DNA of 39,682 nt from an uncultured Caulobacterales bacterium (GCA_938040095.1 CALHXF010000047.1:1-39682); one strand, 5' to 3'. Counted from the first letter of the stretch, positions 1 to 9,673 are shown. Numbers and translations are program-made. The notes: generated by a model not told the origin, from the letters alone.

Positions 1-42
1 CGTGTGGTTGACATCGGGTTTACAGGGTCCACATGAACGCAC

Positions 43-1866
43 ATGCCACCAGATAATACAGCCCCAGACGAAGACGCCGTAGAACGCGGGATTTTCAAAC
101 AGCTTTTGGGGTTAGGACGCCTAAAGCCCTATCTTTGGCCCGCTGGGAATGTGGGATTTAAGGTCCGTTCGATCATTGCCTTGATCCTGACGGTGACGGG
201 GCAATTCGTGATTGTTGGGGCTCCGTTCATGTTGGGGCGCGCGATTGATGCGACGGATGTGGCGAAAGCCAGTGCGGCTGAGCAAGTGACTCTTATGATT
301 GTGGTTATGGCTCTGGGTTATGGGGGGCTTCGACTTCTATCGATCTTGTTCTCGGAAGGTCGCGAGTACATCTTTGCACCTGTGGCGCAAGCCGCCCAAA
401 GGGCCGTTGCGACGGCGACTTTCGCGCATATGCACAAATTATCTCTGCGTTATCATCTGGAAAAACGCACAGGTAAATTGAACCGCATCATCGAGCGTGG
501 CGTGAAATCGATTGATTTTCTCTTTCGTTTTCTACTGTTCAATATTGGGCCGACTTTTTTGAAACTCGGCGTCGTGGGTGTAGCTTTTGCGACTGTCTAT
601 GATTGGCGTTTCGCAGCTATCGCGGTTGTGATTGTGATCTCCTATGTGGCCTTCACAATCATTACGACTGAGTGGCGGCTAAAATTCCGCCGCGAAATGA
701 ACCGTCAAGATAATGAAGCTGCCGCCAAAGCCGTGGACAGCTTGCTAAATTATGAGACGGTGAAATATTTCTCCGCCGAGGATTTTGAAACTGGTCGCTA
801 TGACGTGGCGATGGGCGGTTATATGCGCGCTGCCATTCGCTCTCGCACGTCGCTCTCGACTGTCAATATCGGACAAGGTTTACTGATGAACCTCGGCTTA
901 GTGGCCGTAATGTTGCTGGCCGCAGATGGCATTTTAGGCGGCTCGGAAATGAGCATTGGCGATATCACCACAATTACATTTGTTATGCTGGATCTCTACC
1001 GCCCGCTGAATATTCTCGGTTTTGCTTACCGCGAGATCAAGCAGGCGTTGACGGACTTGGAAAATATGTTCGCGCTAATGGATCGTCGACCCGAAATTGA
1101 AGACAGCACTAATGCTGTGGACATTACCGATGTTGAAGGCCGCGTAACATTTGACGATGTGCATTTCCATTACGACCCTGATCGTGAAATTTTGAAGGGT
1201 ATTAATTTTACAATAGAGCCCGGGCAAACCGTTGCGATTGTTGGGCCGACGGGCGCAGGGAAATCGACACTCTCGCGTATTCTCTTCCGCTTCTATGATA
1301 TTGCGTCAGGGACAGTGCGGATTGACGGGCAAGATTTGCAAGGTTTGACGCAGTCCAGTGTGCGCCGTGTCTTGGGTATCGTCCCGCAGGACACGGTTCT
1401 GTTCAATGACACGATTGGCTATAATATTGGCTATGCGAAACCTGGCGCGACGCAAGATGAGATCGAGCAAGCCGCCCGCGATGCGCAAGTGCATGATTTC
1501 ATCGAAACACTGCCGAAAGCCTATGACACGGTTGTTGGGGAACGCGGATTGAAGCTGTCTGGCGGGGAAAAACAACGCGTTGCAATTGCGCGAACTCTGC
1601 TGAAAAATCCGTCGATCCTGATCTTGGACGAGGCCACCTCCGCGCTGGATTCCGCCACGGAGCGCGATATTCAAGCGGCCTTGGACCGCATTGCAACGGA
1701 CCGTACAACGCTGGTCATCGCGCATCGTTTGTCGACGATTATCAATGCGGACCAAATTCTAGTGATGGATGCGGGTCGTATTCGCGAACGCGGCACACAT
1801 GATGAGCTGCTCTCGCAAGACGGGCTTTATGCGCATCTCTGGACGCAGCAGGAAAAAGACGCCTAA
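43..1866 (+). CDS. ABC transporter ATP-binding/permease, Atm1/HMT1-type heavy-metal or glutathione-conjugate exporter
   Basis: 607 aa; N-terminal TM domain; Walker A GPTGAGKST, signature LSGGEKQRVAIARTLLKNP, Walker B ILILDEATSALD; Atm1-like segment VKYFSAEDFE. Confidence 0.9.
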   Translation: MPPDNTAPDEDAVERGIFKQLLGLGRLKPYLWPAGNVGFKVRSIIALILTVTGQFVIVGAPFMLGRAIDATDVAKASAAEQVTLMIVVMALGYGGLRLLSILFSEGREYIFAPVAQAAQRAVATATFAHMHKLSLRYHLEKRTGKLNRIIERGVKSIDFLFRFLLFNIGPTFLKLGVVGVAFATVYDWRFAAIAVVIVISYVAFTIITTEWRLKFRREMNRQDNEAAAKAVDSLLNYETVKYFSAEDFETGRYDVAMGGYMRAAIRSRTSLSTVNIGQGLLMNLGLVAVMLLAADGILGGSEMSIGDITTITFVMLDLYRPLNILGFAYREIKQALTDLENMFALMDRRPEIEDSTNAVDITDVEGRVTFDDVHFHYDPDREILKGINFTIEPGQTVAIVGPTGAGKSTLSRILFRFYDIASGTVRIDGQDLQGLTQSSVRRVLGIVPQDTVLFNDTIGYNIGYAKPGATQDEIEQAARDAQVHDFIETLPKAYDTVVGERGLKLSGGEKQRVAIARTLLKNPSILILDEATSALDSATERDIQAALDRIATDRTTLVIAHRLSTIINADQILVMDAGRIRERGTHDELLSQDGLYAHLWTQQEKDA

Positions 1867-1872
1867 ACGAAA

Positions 1873-1901
1873 ACACCCTCCATCAGTTACGAGGAGGGTG
1901 T
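1873..1901. terminator. Hairpin between convergent genes
   Basis: ACACCCTCC / GGAGGGTGT inverted repeat; followed by TTTTCGTTT when read on the minus strand. Confidence 0.6.
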
Positions 1902-1930
1902 GAATGTCTTCAGATAATTTGACGTCGGGT

Positions 1931-2716
1931 TTAGAACTTCCGCGAAACCGCCAATGAAACGGCATCTGAATCAGGGCCGTCAAAATCATAAACTGTGTAG
2001 TCTAAGCGAACGGCTGTGCGCGGGTTCACCGCATATTCGAGACCTGATCCATAGGCGAGACCATTTGTAGAATATTCACGGTCGAGCAAGACAGCTGTGT
2101 CTGACGATACCTTCTCGTCTAATTCTGTTTGGTGGTAACCTACGCGACTATACCCGCTGAATTTATTGAAAAGCGGGTAACGTAAGACACCGAAAGCTGC
2201 GATAGAGTTCTCAACGCCGACTGTCTGTTTTATCGTCGTCGCGCCCAAAGGAGTATCTGTACTATCTTTGGAGAGGCCCAGAGAACCTTCAACTTCGGCT
2301 CCGAAGTATTTATTGAGCTGATACCCAAAACGACCTTGAACGCCATATAGATCTTCGCCCGCTTCATAGTTGACGACGCCAAGAGTGCCATATGTGTGGC
2401 GTTTGAATGGAGCAGGTCCGCCGCGCAATCCGTGAGGCGCTGCGCCGTAAGTGGATGGTACATAATTCGCGTGTTGTTGCGTTCCATTATGCCCACGCTG
2501 ACTTTGATGACCCTGAACTGATGTTCCGTAGGCATGTGCGTCGGGAGCAACAGGGTATTGTGTTTTCACCGCGGGTGCGCCGTAATAATGCGGCATTTGT
2601 TGGCGTTGTAGATCCGCATATTCATCGGCAAAGAAATCGCCAGTGCCCGCCATTGAACATCCGGTTAGGGCTGTTCCGAGAATAAGAAAGGGTAAATATT
2701 TGACTGATGCTCGCAT
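1931..2716 (-). CDS. Outer-membrane beta-barrel (OmpA-like porin family) protein with lipobox
   Basis: 261 aa; signal with LTGC lipobox; C-terminal beta-strand repeats ending in SLAVSRKF (terminal Phe). Confidence 0.7.
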   Translation of the reverse strand: MRASVKYLPFLILGTALTGCSMAGTGDFFADEYADLQRQQMPHYYGAPAVKTQYPVAPDAHAYGTSVQGHQSQRGHNGTQQHANYVPSTYGAAPHGLRGGPAPFKRHTYGTLGVVNYEAGEDLYGVQGRFGYQLNKYFGAEVEGSLGLSKDSTDTPLGATTIKQTVGVENSIAAFGVLRYPLFNKFSGYSRVGYHQTELDEKVSSDTAVLLDREYSTNGLAYGSGLEYAVNPRTAVRLDYTVYDFDGPDSDAVSLAVSRKF

Positions 2717-2937
2717 GCGTTCGTTCCCAAATCCAAGACAGGACCAGCTTTACGCCGACCGTAATTTCCCAATCCATAACGTCGTATGTTTAATATCGGG
2801 TAAGTTGGCGCTTAACCTTTTGTCAAAACCTTAGGGCCGCGGTCACTATGCAATATAAGGCAGCCCTCCCTGCAATCGCGTGGCTTGCCCCGATAATGCT
2901 GGCGGCCTAGGTTTGATAGCAGAACATTGGAGATTTC

Positions 2938-3825
2938 ATGGGACTGAACGGTAAGACGATATTTATGTCAGGCGGCTCTCGCGGTATTGGCTTGGCAATG
3001 GCCAAGCGCTGTGCGCGCGATGGTGCCAATGTCGTGATTGCGGCCAAGACAGATACGCCCCACCCTAAGTTGGCGGGCACAATTCACACAGCCGCGGCTG
3101 AAATCGAAGCCGCAGGCGGAAATGCGCTTGGCGTGGTGTGCGACATTCGAGACGAAGACGCTGTTAAGTCCGCCGTCGATCAAGCCGTCGCCCGTTTCGG
3201 CGGTATCGATATTTGTATCAATAATGCTTCGGCAATCGCTCTGACGCCGACGCTCGTGACGCCGATGAAGCGCTATGATCTGATGAATGGCGTGAATGCG
3301 CGTGGAACGTTTCTGGTGAGTCAGACCTGCCTGCCGCATTTGTTGAAAAGCGAAAATCCTCACATCATGAACATTGCACCGCCATTGGATATGAATCCGA
3401 AATGGTTCAAACAACACACAGCCTACACGATGGCGAAATATGGCATGTCGATGTGTACTTTGGGTATGGCCGAAGAGTTCCGCGGCAAGGTCGCCGTTAA
3501 TTCGCTCTGGCCGATGACGGCGATTGATACGGCGGCTGTGCGGAATGTATTGGGCGGTGACGCAATGGCGAAAATGAGCCGTACGCCAGAGATTATGGCC
3601 GACGCGGCCTATGCGGTTTTGAACCAAGATGCGAAGACCTTTACGGGGCAATTCGTGATCGATGAATTTATTCTCGCCGATCAGGGTGAGACGGACTTTC
3701 TACAATATCAAGTTCCTGGATATGATGGCCCATTGGTCGCAGATTTCTTTGTGCCGCAAGAGATGTTGTCACGATCAAAATCTGAGATCGTCCAAGCGCC
3801 TGGATATGACGACGTGAAATCATGA
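2938..3825 (+). CDS. SDR family oxidoreductase (HSDL2-like)
   Basis: GGSRGIG nucleotide-binding motif, NNAS, YTMAKYGMS; HSDL2-like segment APPLDMNPKWFKQHTAY. Confidence 0.88.
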   Translation: MGLNGKTIFMSGGSRGIGLAMAKRCARDGANVVIAAKTDTPHPKLAGTIHTAAAEIEAAGGNALGVVCDIRDEDAVKSAVDQAVARFGGIDICINNASAIALTPTLVTPMKRYDLMNGVNARGTFLVSQTCLPHLLKSENPHIMNIAPPLDMNPKWFKQHTAYTMAKYGMSMCTLGMAEEFRGKVAVNSLWPMTAIDTAAVRNVLGGDAMAKMSRTPEIMADAAYAVLNQDAKTFTGQFVIDEFILADQGETDFLQYQVPGYDGPLVADFFVPQEMLSRSKSEIVQAPGYDDVKS

Positions 3826-4244
3826 GTGAAATTGCCGTTGATCCGCTCCCTGAGCAAGTGAAAGCCTTTCTCGCCAAACATCCTGAGGGTGAACCCGTCT
3901 ACATGTTGAACTTGCTAAAGTTCAAAACACGGGCGACCTATAAAGATGGGGAAAATATTTCGGGTGCCGAAGCTTACGGTCGCTATGGCGACGCCTTTGC
4001 GAAAATGGTGGCGTCCAAGAACATTGATGGCGCGCATTCTGTCTTTGGTGGAAACATGGGCGCATGGCTGATTGGTCAAGGTGAGGGGCAATGGGACGCG
4101 ATTGCGATCTTCCGATACCCTGATGCTAAGACCATGTTTGAAACTGTAAGTTCCGACGATTATCGCAAAATTCATAAGCACCGTAAAGCGGGCTTAGAAG
4201 GCCAGCTTTTGATTGCCTGTGACAATGGAAATGTTTTCGGTTAA
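3822..4244 (+). CDS. DUF1330 domain-containing protein
   Basis: 140 aa; PVYMLNLLKFK start and GAEAYGRYGDAFAKMV; 4-nt overlap with the upstream SDR gene. Confidence 0.75.
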   Translation: MSEIAVDPLPEQVKAFLAKHPEGEPVYMLNLLKFKTRATYKDGENISGAEAYGRYGDAFAKMVASKNIDGAHSVFGGNMGAWLIGQGEGQWDAIAIFRYPDAKTMFETVSSDDYRKIHKHRKAGLEGQLLIACDNGNVFG

Positions 4245-4293
4245 ACCTGCCTTTACGTTTAAGATGACACCCCTAAAATAAGAAGAAAACGAT

Positions 4294-5382
4294 ATGCAAA
4301 CTCTACTCGTCAATAAAACAGATTTCGCCGATGTCGCGATTGTGAATTACGATGAAGGTGAATTGCCAGACGGTCAAATACGTGTCGACATTGGCGATTT
4401 TGCGCTAACCGCTAATAATGTGACCTATATGGTGACAGGGGACCAAATTGGATATTGGTCCGTCTTTAACCCAATGGCCTATGATCTAACCAAAGATAAA
4501 GGGCAGGGACGTATGCCTGTTTGGGGATATGGCGTTGTTCGCGAGTCTAATTATCCAGGTATCGAAGTTGGTCGTAAAATGTATGGCTTTTTTCCTATCG
4601 CGAAATCTATGGATATGCAGCCAGGACGCCTAAGCGATCACGGTTTTACCGATATTGCAGAACATCGCTCTGGTCTCCACGGCCTTTATAGCGGGTATAG
4701 TTTCACGGATGCCGACCCAAGTTATGCCAAACATGTTGATCTGCAACCCGTTCTGCGTCCGCTCTTTACGACGAGTTTTCTGATTGATGATTTCCTTGAG
4801 GATGAAGCGTTCTTTGGGGCCGAGCAAGTTGTCCTCCTCTCCGCGTCTTCGAAAACGGCGCTGGGTACAGCCTATTGTTTAAAAGCCAACGGAAGCCGCC
4901 CTGTCGTGGGCTTGACCTCAGAAGGGAATAAAGCCTTCGTTGAGGGAACAGGTTTTTATAGCGAAACTTTCAGCTACGACTCCATCACCGATATGAACCC
5001 CGATGTTAAAACGGTCGTGGTCGATATGTCGGGCAATATGGGTGTCATCCGAACGCTTGAAGATCATTTCGAGGAAAACCTGACGTATATCTGCCGTGTT
5101 GGGATGTCCCATTGGCAAGAAGCCGCAAAGACTCCACCGAAGCGCACGGCCACACCGACCGCCTTCTTCTTCGCGCCTGATCGCGCGAAGCAACGAATTG
5201 GAGATTGGGGGCAGGCTGGCTTTGCGCAAAAGCTTGGCGCAAGCTGGATGCCATTCCTCGACAGTGCCAAAGACTGGCTGCATGTCGAAAAAGCAACAGG
5301 CGTTGAAGCCGTTTTAGAAAATTATAAAGCCCTACTCAATGGGCAGAGCGGTCCTGATAAGGGCTATCTCTTCACGCTTTAG
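4294..5382 (+). CDS. DUF2855 family protein (MDR-like fold)
   Basis: 362 aa; NNVTYMVTGDQIGYW, WGYGVVRES, LLSASSKTALGTAY, typical of DUF2855. Confidence 0.75.
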   Translation: MQTLLVNKTDFADVAIVNYDEGELPDGQIRVDIGDFALTANNVTYMVTGDQIGYWSVFNPMAYDLTKDKGQGRMPVWGYGVVRESNYPGIEVGRKMYGFFPIAKSMDMQPGRLSDHGFTDIAEHRSGLHGLYSGYSFTDADPSYAKHVDLQPVLRPLFTTSFLIDDFLEDEAFFGAEQVVLLSASSKTALGTAYCLKANGSRPVVGLTSEGNKAFVEGTGFYSETFSYDSITDMNPDVKTVVVDMSGNMGVIRTLEDHFEENLTYICRVGMSHWQEAAKTPPKRTATPTAFFFAPDRAKQRIGDWGQAGFAQKLGASWMPFLDSAKDWLHVEKATGVEAVLENYKALLNGQSGPDKGYLFTL

Positions 5383-5391
5383 GAGTCAGAA

Positions 5392-6234
5392 ATGTCATAT
5401 AAATGTTTTGATGTCGAAATCGCCGATGGCGTCGCGCATGTAAAAATGAACCGCCCCGAAAAACGCAATGCTATGATTGCGGAGTTCTGGGAGGAGTTGC
5501 CGCGGATCGTGCGGGACATCGACGAGAACGCGAAAGCTCGCGTCATTGTTTTGTCGTCAACCGGCCCCGTGTTCAGCGCGGGTATTGATGTCGGTATGTT
5601 CCAAGATATTGGCGGAGCGAAAGATAAAAATGCGCCGCAATATGGCGCAAATTTTTACATTGATGTGAAACGTCTGCAGGCGTCATTATCGTCATTGGAA
5701 GATTGCCGCATTCCTGTTCTGACCGCGATCCAAGGTGGTTGCTATGGCGGCGGTGTGGATTTAATTACGGCGTGCGATATGCGCTATGGCACCGCCGATA
5801 GTTTCATCACGATTTACGAAATCAATGTCGGCATGACCGCAGATGTCGGAACGTTCCCGCGTATCCTCAATCACATGCCAGAAGGTATCGTTCGAGAGCT
5901 GGCCTATACGGGTCGCAAGATGGGCGCGGAAGAATGTAAGTCACGCGGTCTGTTCAACGAAGTCTATGCCGATCATGACGCCATGATGACAGCTGTCATG
6001 GAGATGGCCCGAGAGATCGCAACGAAGCCACCATTGGCCGTTTATGGCTGCAAACGTGCGATCACATATTCACGCGACCACAGCACCGCTGATGCGCTTG
6101 ATAATATCGCAGTTTGGAACATGTCCATGTTGATTCCGTCAGAGATGATGGAGGCGATGATAGCTGGAAAGCAAAAACGAGCAGGTGATTTTAAAGACTT
6201 ACCCGTCGTCGTTACAAAAACCGCGTCGTCATAA
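5392..6234 (+). CDS. Crotonase/enoyl-CoA hydratase family protein (dienoyl-CoA isomerase-like)
   Basis: NRPEKRNAM, FSAGIDVGMF, GGCYGGGVDLITACDMRY, MTADVGTFPRI. Confidence 0.88.
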   Translation: MSYKCFDVEIADGVAHVKMNRPEKRNAMIAEFWEELPRIVRDIDENAKARVIVLSSTGPVFSAGIDVGMFQDIGGAKDKNAPQYGANFYIDVKRLQASLSSLEDCRIPVLTAIQGGCYGGGVDLITACDMRYGTADSFITIYEINVGMTADVGTFPRILNHMPEGIVRELAYTGRKMGAEECKSRGLFNEVYADHDAMMTAVMEMAREIATKPPLAVYGCKRAITYSRDHSTADALDNIAVWNMSMLIPSEMMEAMIAGKQKRAGDFKDLPVVVTKTASS

Positions 6235-6255
6235 GGCTTGAGCTATAAATACAAG

Positions 6256-6298
6256 AAGGCCGAAACGATGTTGCACCCCGCAACATCGTTTCGGCCTT
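6256..6298 (+). terminator. Terminator-like hairpin downstream of the crotonase gene
   Basis: Perfect 19-bp stem AAGGCCGAAACGATGTTGC / GCAACATCGTTTCGGCCTT with 5-nt loop. Confidence 0.75.
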
Positions 6299-6539
6299 TG
6301 TGTCCACACAGGTCATGACGCGCATTCAGATGTATTCTGAGGTTTGTCACGACCGTATATGTGGTTGCCCCACAACCACCCCCTAAACGAGTTCTTTCAG
6401 GATGAATTGTCCCTAGCGTTCATTTCATTTGTCATTTCTGATAATTATGTTTAGAAAAATCTCAACCGTACGAGAGGTTGAGCGTGGGACACTTACACAA
6501 CAGAATGGCCATACTCGACGTGTTTGAGCCCGTTTCTCT

Positions 6540-7592
6540 ATGAAAATGTCCGTCTCCTACCGCTATCTCAATACCAATTTGGACTTGCTTGAAGGGTTTG
6601 GCTTTCCACGGGAAATGTCTTTATCGACGTTAAATTTGACCGAAGGCATGCTTGAAGACCTTAACGGACGGATGTCTGTTGAGCTTTTTCTTAATTTGAT
6701 GAACCAAGCGGCGAAAACCCTTTCTGACCCACATATTGCTTTGCGTTTGGGGCATAAGTTTCGTGTCGCGACCTTTGCGGAAACAGGCAGTGTGTATGTG
6801 TACTGCAAGAACCTCGAAGACGTGATCAAGATGAATGGGAAATATCAGAAACTGGCGATAGACGTTGGAAACGTCGCCAGTGTTAATGACGGACCCGACC
6901 GAAACTTCATGACTTTTACCCCCTATTACGAAGATATGGAACGTTATCGACCAATAACGGATATTGTCATGGGGGCCTACTTCACGGCCTATCATTGGTT
7001 GTCTTGGGGATCAGGTGAAGAAATGTTGGGGGTGAAGCTACCCTATGCGGCGCCAGATGATTTAAAAACGCATGAGTCTATCTTTCAAATGCCGCTTCAC
7101 TTTAATGCGAAGCAAATTAGTCTGCAATTCTCAGACGCTGCCATGCGTGGCACGTTGATATCTTATGATCCTGAACGGCTCGCGCGTATTAAAACGAAAC
7201 TGGATGGTATTTTTAACCAAAATGCCTCCGTTGAGTCTTTCGAGACCTCAGTAGATGCCGCAATACGGGCCGCAATTAAAAATGGGCATATTACGTCTCA
7301 TGTGGTTGCAGATCGGATGGGATTGACATGGTCAGCATTTCGAACGGCGTTAAAGCGGTCTGGGCCTGTTTTTCGTGACCGTGTTGACGGCATACGTCAG
7401 ACGCTTTTTCAAGACTATGTCGCGGAGGGTCGGAGCTTCTCTCAAATCGCTATGGCACTCGCCTATAATGATCAGGCCGCTATGAACCGTGCTTTTCGAC
7501 GGTGGTATGGGATGACGCCAACGCAATGGAAAGCTGCGCATTTCGAAGAGGGCGCACGCGTTTCGAATGAAGTCCCTGTAGAGTCTGATTGA
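6540..7592 (+). CDS. AraC family transcriptional regulator (arabinose-binding-like N-terminal domain)
   Basis: C-terminal HTH: ADRMGLTWSAFRTALK ... FSQIAMALAYNDQAAMNRAFRRWYGMTPTQWK. Confidence 0.88.
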   Translation: MKMSVSYRYLNTNLDLLEGFGFPREMSLSTLNLTEGMLEDLNGRMSVELFLNLMNQAAKTLSDPHIALRLGHKFRVATFAETGSVYVYCKNLEDVIKMNGKYQKLAIDVGNVASVNDGPDRNFMTFTPYYEDMERYRPITDIVMGAYFTAYHWLSWGSGEEMLGVKLPYAAPDDLKTHESIFQMPLHFNAKQISLQFSDAAMRGTLISYDPERLARIKTKLDGIFNQNASVESFETSVDAAIRAAIKNGHITSHVVADRMGLTWSAFRTALKRSGPVFRDRVDGIRQTLFQDYVAEGRSFSQIAMALAYNDQAAMNRAFRRWYGMTPTQWKAAHFEEGARVSNEVPVESD

Positions 7593-7594
7593 GT

Positions 7595-8206
7595 TTAGGT
7601 GGCACGACCCCAGTAATTATATCCGAGGATTTTTGGTCCAGGAATATAGCCTTGTTTCAGATCGTGAACCGTCAAGTTGGCTTCCGTGAATAGGGCTGGA
7701 ATATCACGTCCACTGTGGCATCCGCCCGCGATTTTCTTCCACATTGGATCGACGCGTGCTTGCCAACGTGAGACCTTTGGATCGACGGATTGCCCATGTT
7801 CACAGAATAGAATTTCTCCGCGGGGACGCAATATCCGCCGCATTTCGCGCAGCGCTGCGACAGGGTCTGGGATCGTGCAAAGACTATAGGTCACGACAAC
7901 CGTATCCGCAGTATTGTCATCTAATGGGATCGACTCGCCTGATAGTCCGATGCGTTCGACAGGGAAATCTACGGCCGCACGGCGTTTCGTGCTGCGCGCC
8001 CAAATATGTTCGTCCGGATCAACGCCAATGACGCCCGTGACCCGAGACGGATCATAATGCGCAAGGTTTAGTCCTGACCCAATGCCGATTTCAAGAACTT
8101 GACCTTTGGCTTGCGGGACGATTTTAAGGCGCTGTTTTTCAACTGGACCTACGCCACAGGCCTTGTCCAAACAGATTGGTAGAATATGTCGACTGTAAAA
8201 CCCCAT
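7595..8206 (-). CDS. Class I SAM-dependent methyltransferase
   Basis: VLEIGIGSGLNLAHYD motif I; DTVVVTYSLCTIPDPVAALREMRRILRPRGEILFCEHG. Confidence 0.88.
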   Translation of the reverse strand: MGFYSRHILPICLDKACGVGPVEKQRLKIVPQAKGQVLEIGIGSGLNLAHYDPSRVTGVIGVDPDEHIWARSTKRRAAVDFPVERIGLSGESIPLDDNTADTVVVTYSLCTIPDPVAALREMRRILRPRGEILFCEHGQSVDPKVSRWQARVDPMWKKIAGGCHSGRDIPALFTEANLTVHDLKQGYIPGPKILGYNYWGRAT

Positions 8207-8208
8207 CG

Positions 8209-8718
8209 CTAGCGTCTCTCAAATCTAATGGTGTAATTCGCTTCCGTCTCGCGCAGGGTCATTTGTGTTTTCGTCAGGGCCAAAATATCAACAGATGACG
8301 GCTCCGCGGTCAATATTGTCTCTGTCATCTGGCGGGCAATCGCGGTGGCTTGTGGCGTTCCACTTGCCGTCGTGACATCGACGTCTGTTATGCTCTCGAT
8401 CAATTTTGAGTTCTCGATTTTCCATGTGCCTACGCTTTTAACGTCATAGGTGGACAGCGTCTCGGGAACATTTTCAATTTTGAGGCGGGCTGAGCTTTGC
8501 AAGGTTCCGTCGGATAAATAGCGTGTTGCAGACTCTGAGATTTTAAGACTCACACCAGCGTCAACAATCGATATGGTTTTGACCTGCGTCCAATCCCCGA
8601 CAATTAACTCATCGGGAGAACTGGTGACGTTGCATGCGCTGAGCGCAACAGCGCTAAGTAGTCCTATGAAAACCTGTCTTAGATATTGTCTCATGATCGA
8701 CATTTTCACTCTAGTCAT
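8209..8718 (-). CDS. Hypothetical lipoprotein, paralogue of the upstream gene
   Basis: Lipobox LSAC; Gly-Trp-Thr..G..L.. architecture shared with the 8715..9239 product. Confidence 0.65.
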   Translation of the reverse strand: MTRVKMSIMRQYLRQVFIGLLSAVALSACNVTSSPDELIVGDWTQVKTISIVDAGVSLKISESATRYLSDGTLQSSARLKIENVPETLSTYDVKSVGTWKIENSKLIESITDVDVTTASGTPQATAIARQMTETILTAEPSSVDILALTKTQMTLRETEANYTIRFERR

Positions 8719-9239
8719 TTTCTACGATACACATCTGTTATACCTCGATCTGTATCTTGCAAGATCAGTTGGGCTTTATCTGCGGCAATAATTATTTTCA
8801 CAGAGGCCGTTGGTTCTACCGCTTGTTTTTGTAATTCTTGTTTCTGTAATTCCTCTGCCCATTTGACCGACAACGCGTCGGGCGTGCGGGGTGTGATCAA
8901 GGTTGTTTCTACGGTTTGGATCAGTTGTCCGTCTTTCAGTTCCCATCGACCGCGTAGATCCACATTCAGATTGACGCCCTCGCGGGGGAGGCCTGCGCTT
9001 TGCAAATTTAGAACGCGAGACAGAGTCCCTTCACCGGTTTTCTTTAGTGTTAAAACGGTATCTGTTGTCGTTGTCTGCACCCCTCCAGACGTCATCGACA
9101 TGGGCGTCCCTTGAATCCAGGTTCCAATGATCACTTTTTCAACGGGCACCTCTCCAGAGCAAGCGGCCAAAGCTAAAGCTGCCGTGAATATCATCACGCG
9201 AAAGGCAGAAATAAAGCGATGTGTAGACGAATAGATCAT
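8715..9239 (-). CDS. Hypothetical lipoprotein
   Basis: Preferred start MIYSSTHRF at 9239 within ORF 8715..9329; lipobox LAAC; 4-nt overlap with the downstream paralogue. Confidence 0.65.
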   Translation of the reverse strand: MIYSSTHRFISAFRVMIFTAALALAACSGEVPVEKVIIGTWIQGTPMSMTSGGVQTTTTDTVLTLKKTGEGTLSRVLNLQSAGLPREGVNLNVDLRGRWELKDGQLIQTVETTLITPRTPDALSVKWAEELQKQELQKQAVEPTASVKIIIAADKAQLILQDTDRGITDVYRRK

Positions 9240-9364
9240 GCTTTCGCCTAACAGGACCTTGGTCTTGGGCAAAGCGGATTCACAAGGTTTCGAACGTGTT
9301 CTCAAGCCTTGATTTGGTATTTTTAACAAACGGCTGTATGCGTATATATCACATTGGGGATGCG

Positions 9365-9673
9365 ATGACGGATGAGGCTAAGGTAACGTGTTTCACGCCT
9401 GCGGAGGGACGCGATGCAGGTGTGAATATTCCCAAATGGAAATATGACTGTATTCGCCGCGCAATATTGGAATGTTTGGACGACAGAGAGAGCAACTCAA
9501 TGTTGTTCAAAGACCTAAACGAGGCCGTAACATTACGTTTGACGTCGAACCAACTGGCAAAACTTGGATCTGTCGGATGGCACGTCACCACTGTGAAATT
9601 GAATATGGAAGTTGAAGGCGAGCTGGTCCGTATTCACGGGGCTCGCCCTCAGACATTGCGTAAGAGCGTCTAA
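9365..9673 (+). CDS. DUF6958-like hypothetical protein
   Basis: Start MTDEAKVTC within ORF 9296..9673; IPKWKYDCIRRAIL ... GWHVTTVKLNMEVEGELVRI. Confidence 0.55.
   Translation: MTDEAKVTCFTPAEGRDAGVNIPKWKYDCIRRAILECLDDRESNSMLFKDLNEAVTLRLTSNQLAKLGSVGWHVTTVKLNMEVEGELVRIHGARPQTLRKSV

Noticed and set aside
1306-1755. 149-aa minus-strand ORF opposite the ABC exporter
   Set aside because: Antisense shadow ORF over a conserved ATPase domain; no recognisable family composition.
2968-3651. 227-aa minus-strand ORF opposite the SDR gene
   Set aside because: His/Arg-rich antisense translation of a well-supported SDR; not plausible as a protein.
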